Below are positions 52,665 to 54,320 of a stretch of DNA of 54,320 bases, one piece after another. A program made the translations under genes and the position numbers. Under the pieces are notes generated by a model. The model made no database searches. It was given only the letters and a program-made list of their open reading frames with translations, and was not told the origin of the DNA. Numbering within the stretch: position 1 is the stretch's first letter; every line of letters begins with the position of its first letter. Origin of the DNA: Bacteroidales bacterium (lineage in GTDB: Bacteria > Bacteroidota > Bacteroidia > Bacteroidales > UBA12077); NCBI GenBank assembly GCA_019038645.1, contig JAHOYT010000091.1:1-54320 (forward strand). Direction: 5' to 3'.

Positions 52665-54071
52665 CTACTCAATTATACTTTTAATTCTTTCGATTTGCAT
52701 TTGTTTGTTTACTTCTCGCAGATTTTTACCAGTTTTAGTAAAAAAATGATGATTCGACAGAAATTTTACCTGAATTTTATTCCAGTCATTTAAACTGCCC
52801 ATTTTATTCTGTTCTTTAAGTTCCTTATACAAAGTATTTGAAACAGGAATAAAATCGCTTCTTCCCAGATAATCAAGATCAGAATCACACATAATGCTTT
52901 CCAATAAACCTTTTGGGCTTGGCGGTAGCTTTGTTGCCATTATTAATTCACAGATTTTTTCTATTTGTTCATCTGTATATCTGTATTTAGGTAAATAATC
53001 TTTAGCTAACTTTGTTCCGTTATATTCATGCTCATCATAATCAATAACATGGCCGGCATCATGAAATAAAGCTGCTGTTTTTAATAAAAGAATTGACTCA
53101 TCATCGACACCTTCACCGTAACCTATTAGTTCGGCCTGATTAATAACATCAATAGTATGCTTAAAATTATGATAGTATAAGTAAGATGGTAACTCCTTCT
53201 CAAGTTTGTCAAGGATTATTTCTTGTAAATCTGTAAATTGTCTTAGGAGATATTTATTCCACATAATCTGATTTGGGACTCTTCCGCTTTTTCTGTCTTC
53301 AGAATACGCCGGTTTGATTCGCTTAAGGAAATACATTTCCATATCACCTTTATACTTAACCGGAATTTTCCCGTTGTATTCACATACGAAGTATTGTTTT
53401 ACAAGCTCATAGGTCATTATAGATATGTTAATCTGACTTACTTCACTTGCAGAAGCCATTCTGGTAGCAATATGAACTGTTTCGCCTTTTAACTCATAAG
53501 ATATTTTTTTTCTGCCAGAAAAAGTAGCAGTTACAGGACCTGTGTGTATCCCCATTTTTAAATCCCAGAATTTTTTATCCTGATTTTCATATTCGATCTT
53601 AAGTTTATTCAAATAATCCTGCATTTCAAGTGCAGCCAAAACAACGTCAACAGGGTTTGTGATATTTTTTATCGGAACACCACCTGCGCACATATATGCA
53701 TCGCCGATAGTTTTTATTTTTTCTATTTTATATTTTTTAACAATAGAGTTAAAATGGAAAATAATCTGATCAAGTTCATCAATGATATCATTCGTTGCAG
53801 ATTGTTCAGCAATTTTTTTAAATCCTTGAATATCAGCGTAAAGTACAGTTGCCATTTCGAACCTTTTGGTTCGGTTTTTTAACTGACTGCTTGCTTCTTT
53901 TGGTAAAATTTCAGGAGGAATGATGGATATAATATTTTCAAGTTTCTCGTTTTGCCTGAATAATTTTTTATTGGTTTCGGATAATTCCTTTAACTGGTTG
54001 GAGAAATCCTTATTTTCTTTTAATAAATCAGCAATTTTTAAAACGAGCTTTTGTTCTTGTTCTTTATCCAT
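52665..54071 (-). CDS. Class III nucleotide cyclase fused to a PDE-like HD phosphohydrolase domain
   Basis: 468 residues, soluble. An N-terminal coiled coil (about 1-50) leads into a class III cyclase domain (about 70-250): metal Asp80 (LYADIQGF) and Asp124 (IKTIGDAYM), adenine-selecting Lys120 with Glu193 at the Asp1018 position of mammalian enzymes, and Arg204. The usual transition-state Asn is His200 (GETVHIATRM). An HD domain follows (about 295-420): YHNFKHTIDV (His301, His305), AALFHDAGH (His337, Asp338) and MCDSDLDYLG. Its YHNxxH...HD pattern resembles class I cyclic-nucleotide phosphodiesterases. The protein may therefore both make and break a cyclic nucleotide, or the HD part may act on another phosphate. 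Its 3' end faces the SiaC-like gene. Confidence 0.9.
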   Translation of the reverse strand: MDKEQEQKLVLKIADLLKENKDFSNQLKELSETNKKLFRQNEKLENIISIIPPEILPKEASSQLKNRTKRFEMATVLYADIQGFKKIAEQSATNDIIDELDQIIFHFNSIVKKYKIEKIKTIGDAYMCAGGVPIKNITNPVDVVLAALEMQDYLNKLKIEYENQDKKFWDLKMGIHTGPVTATFSGRKKISYELKGETVHIATRMASASEVSQINISIMTYELVKQYFVCEYNGKIPVKYKGDMEMYFLKRIKPAYSEDRKSGRVPNQIMWNKYLLRQFTDLQEIILDKLEKELPSYLYYHNFKHTIDVINQAELIGYGEGVDDESILLLKTAALFHDAGHVIDYDEHEYNGTKLAKDYLPKYRYTDEQIEKICELIMATKLPPSPKGLLESIMCDSDLDYLGRSDFIPVSNTLYKELKEQNKMGSLNDWNKIQVKFLSNHHFFTKTGKNLREVNKQMQIERIKSIIE

Positions 54072-54320
54072 ATCTATATTGATAGAAATATTATATTTAG
54101 TGATTGCTTATTGTAAACTTATTTATTTTGAACTGAAATTGCAATTTATGATGTAACTAATTGAATTATTTATACTGTAAAAAACATAAAAGGTTTTAAT
54201 ATTTGAAAATTGTTTTATGAATATACTTAATCAGGTGATAAATAATAATTTTTTATAAAATATACCTAAGTACATGACAAAAATTTAAAAATATCTATAT
54301 CGTCTTTATGCTGAGAGTTT

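Overview
The window looks like chromosomal DNA from a free-living member of the Bacteroidota, probably near the Marinilabiliales/Bacteroidales. The evidence is AT-rich DNA, several promoters with the Bacteroidota -7 box TAnnTTTG, two large surface proteins ending in type IX secretion (T9SS) sorting domains, a PorE-like TPR/PD40/OmpA protein, DUF3667, and a propeller-Y_Y_Y-SpoIIE sensor. Housekeeping anchors are tRNA-Arg(ACG), rplS, anmK and queE. I see no prophage, integrase, CRISPR array or transposase; mobile-type DNA is limited to small palindromic repeats.

Region 1 (1-11.0 kb): a beta-roll/S74-chaperone fibre protein entering from the left edge, a 1987-residue Ig-like T9SS cargo, and a sensor with a SpoIIE PP2C phosphatase output. 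Region 2 (11.0-21.6 kb): an orphan membrane sensor domain, tRNA-Arg, an AsmA-like protein, rplS, an SRPBCC-GyrI fusion, a C69 dipeptidase, a YqhD-type alcohol dehydrogenase, anmK and a secreted protein of unknown function.

Region 3 (21.7-31.5 kb, minus strand) looks like an envelope-lipid module. A TetR regulator precedes a small membrane protein, an MMPL/HAE3-type RND transporter, a LolA-like carrier, a metallophosphoesterase lipoprotein, an outer-membrane barrel, an OMPLA-like phospholipase, a cysteine-less DUF1858 protein and a DUF1302-like barrel. Three copies of a TetR-operator-like motif occur at the promoter end. After it come a DHp-like membrane protein and a DUF2147 protein. Region 4 (31.7-35.4 kb) is an LRR/HYDIN-type T9SS cargo.

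Region 5 (35.6-43.3 kb, plus strand) is a YbhFSR-type ABC export operon: TetR, TolC, an HlyD-type lipoprotein, two ATPases and two permeases, with a PEMT/ICMT-like membrane methyltransferase between the ATPase genes. Region 6 (43.3-54.3 kb) holds a DUF3667 protein, a histidine kinase remnant, an exported TPR-CHAT protein, YihY/BrkB, queE, the PorE-like protein, a SiaC-like phosphoprotein, and a class III nucleotide cyclase fused to a PDE-like HD domain.

The best candidates for undescribed biology are the SiaC-like protein beside the cyclase-HD fusion, the OMPLA/RND/LolA-like envelope module, and the methyltransferase inside the ABC export operon. All functional calls come from motif recognition by eye; no database search was run.
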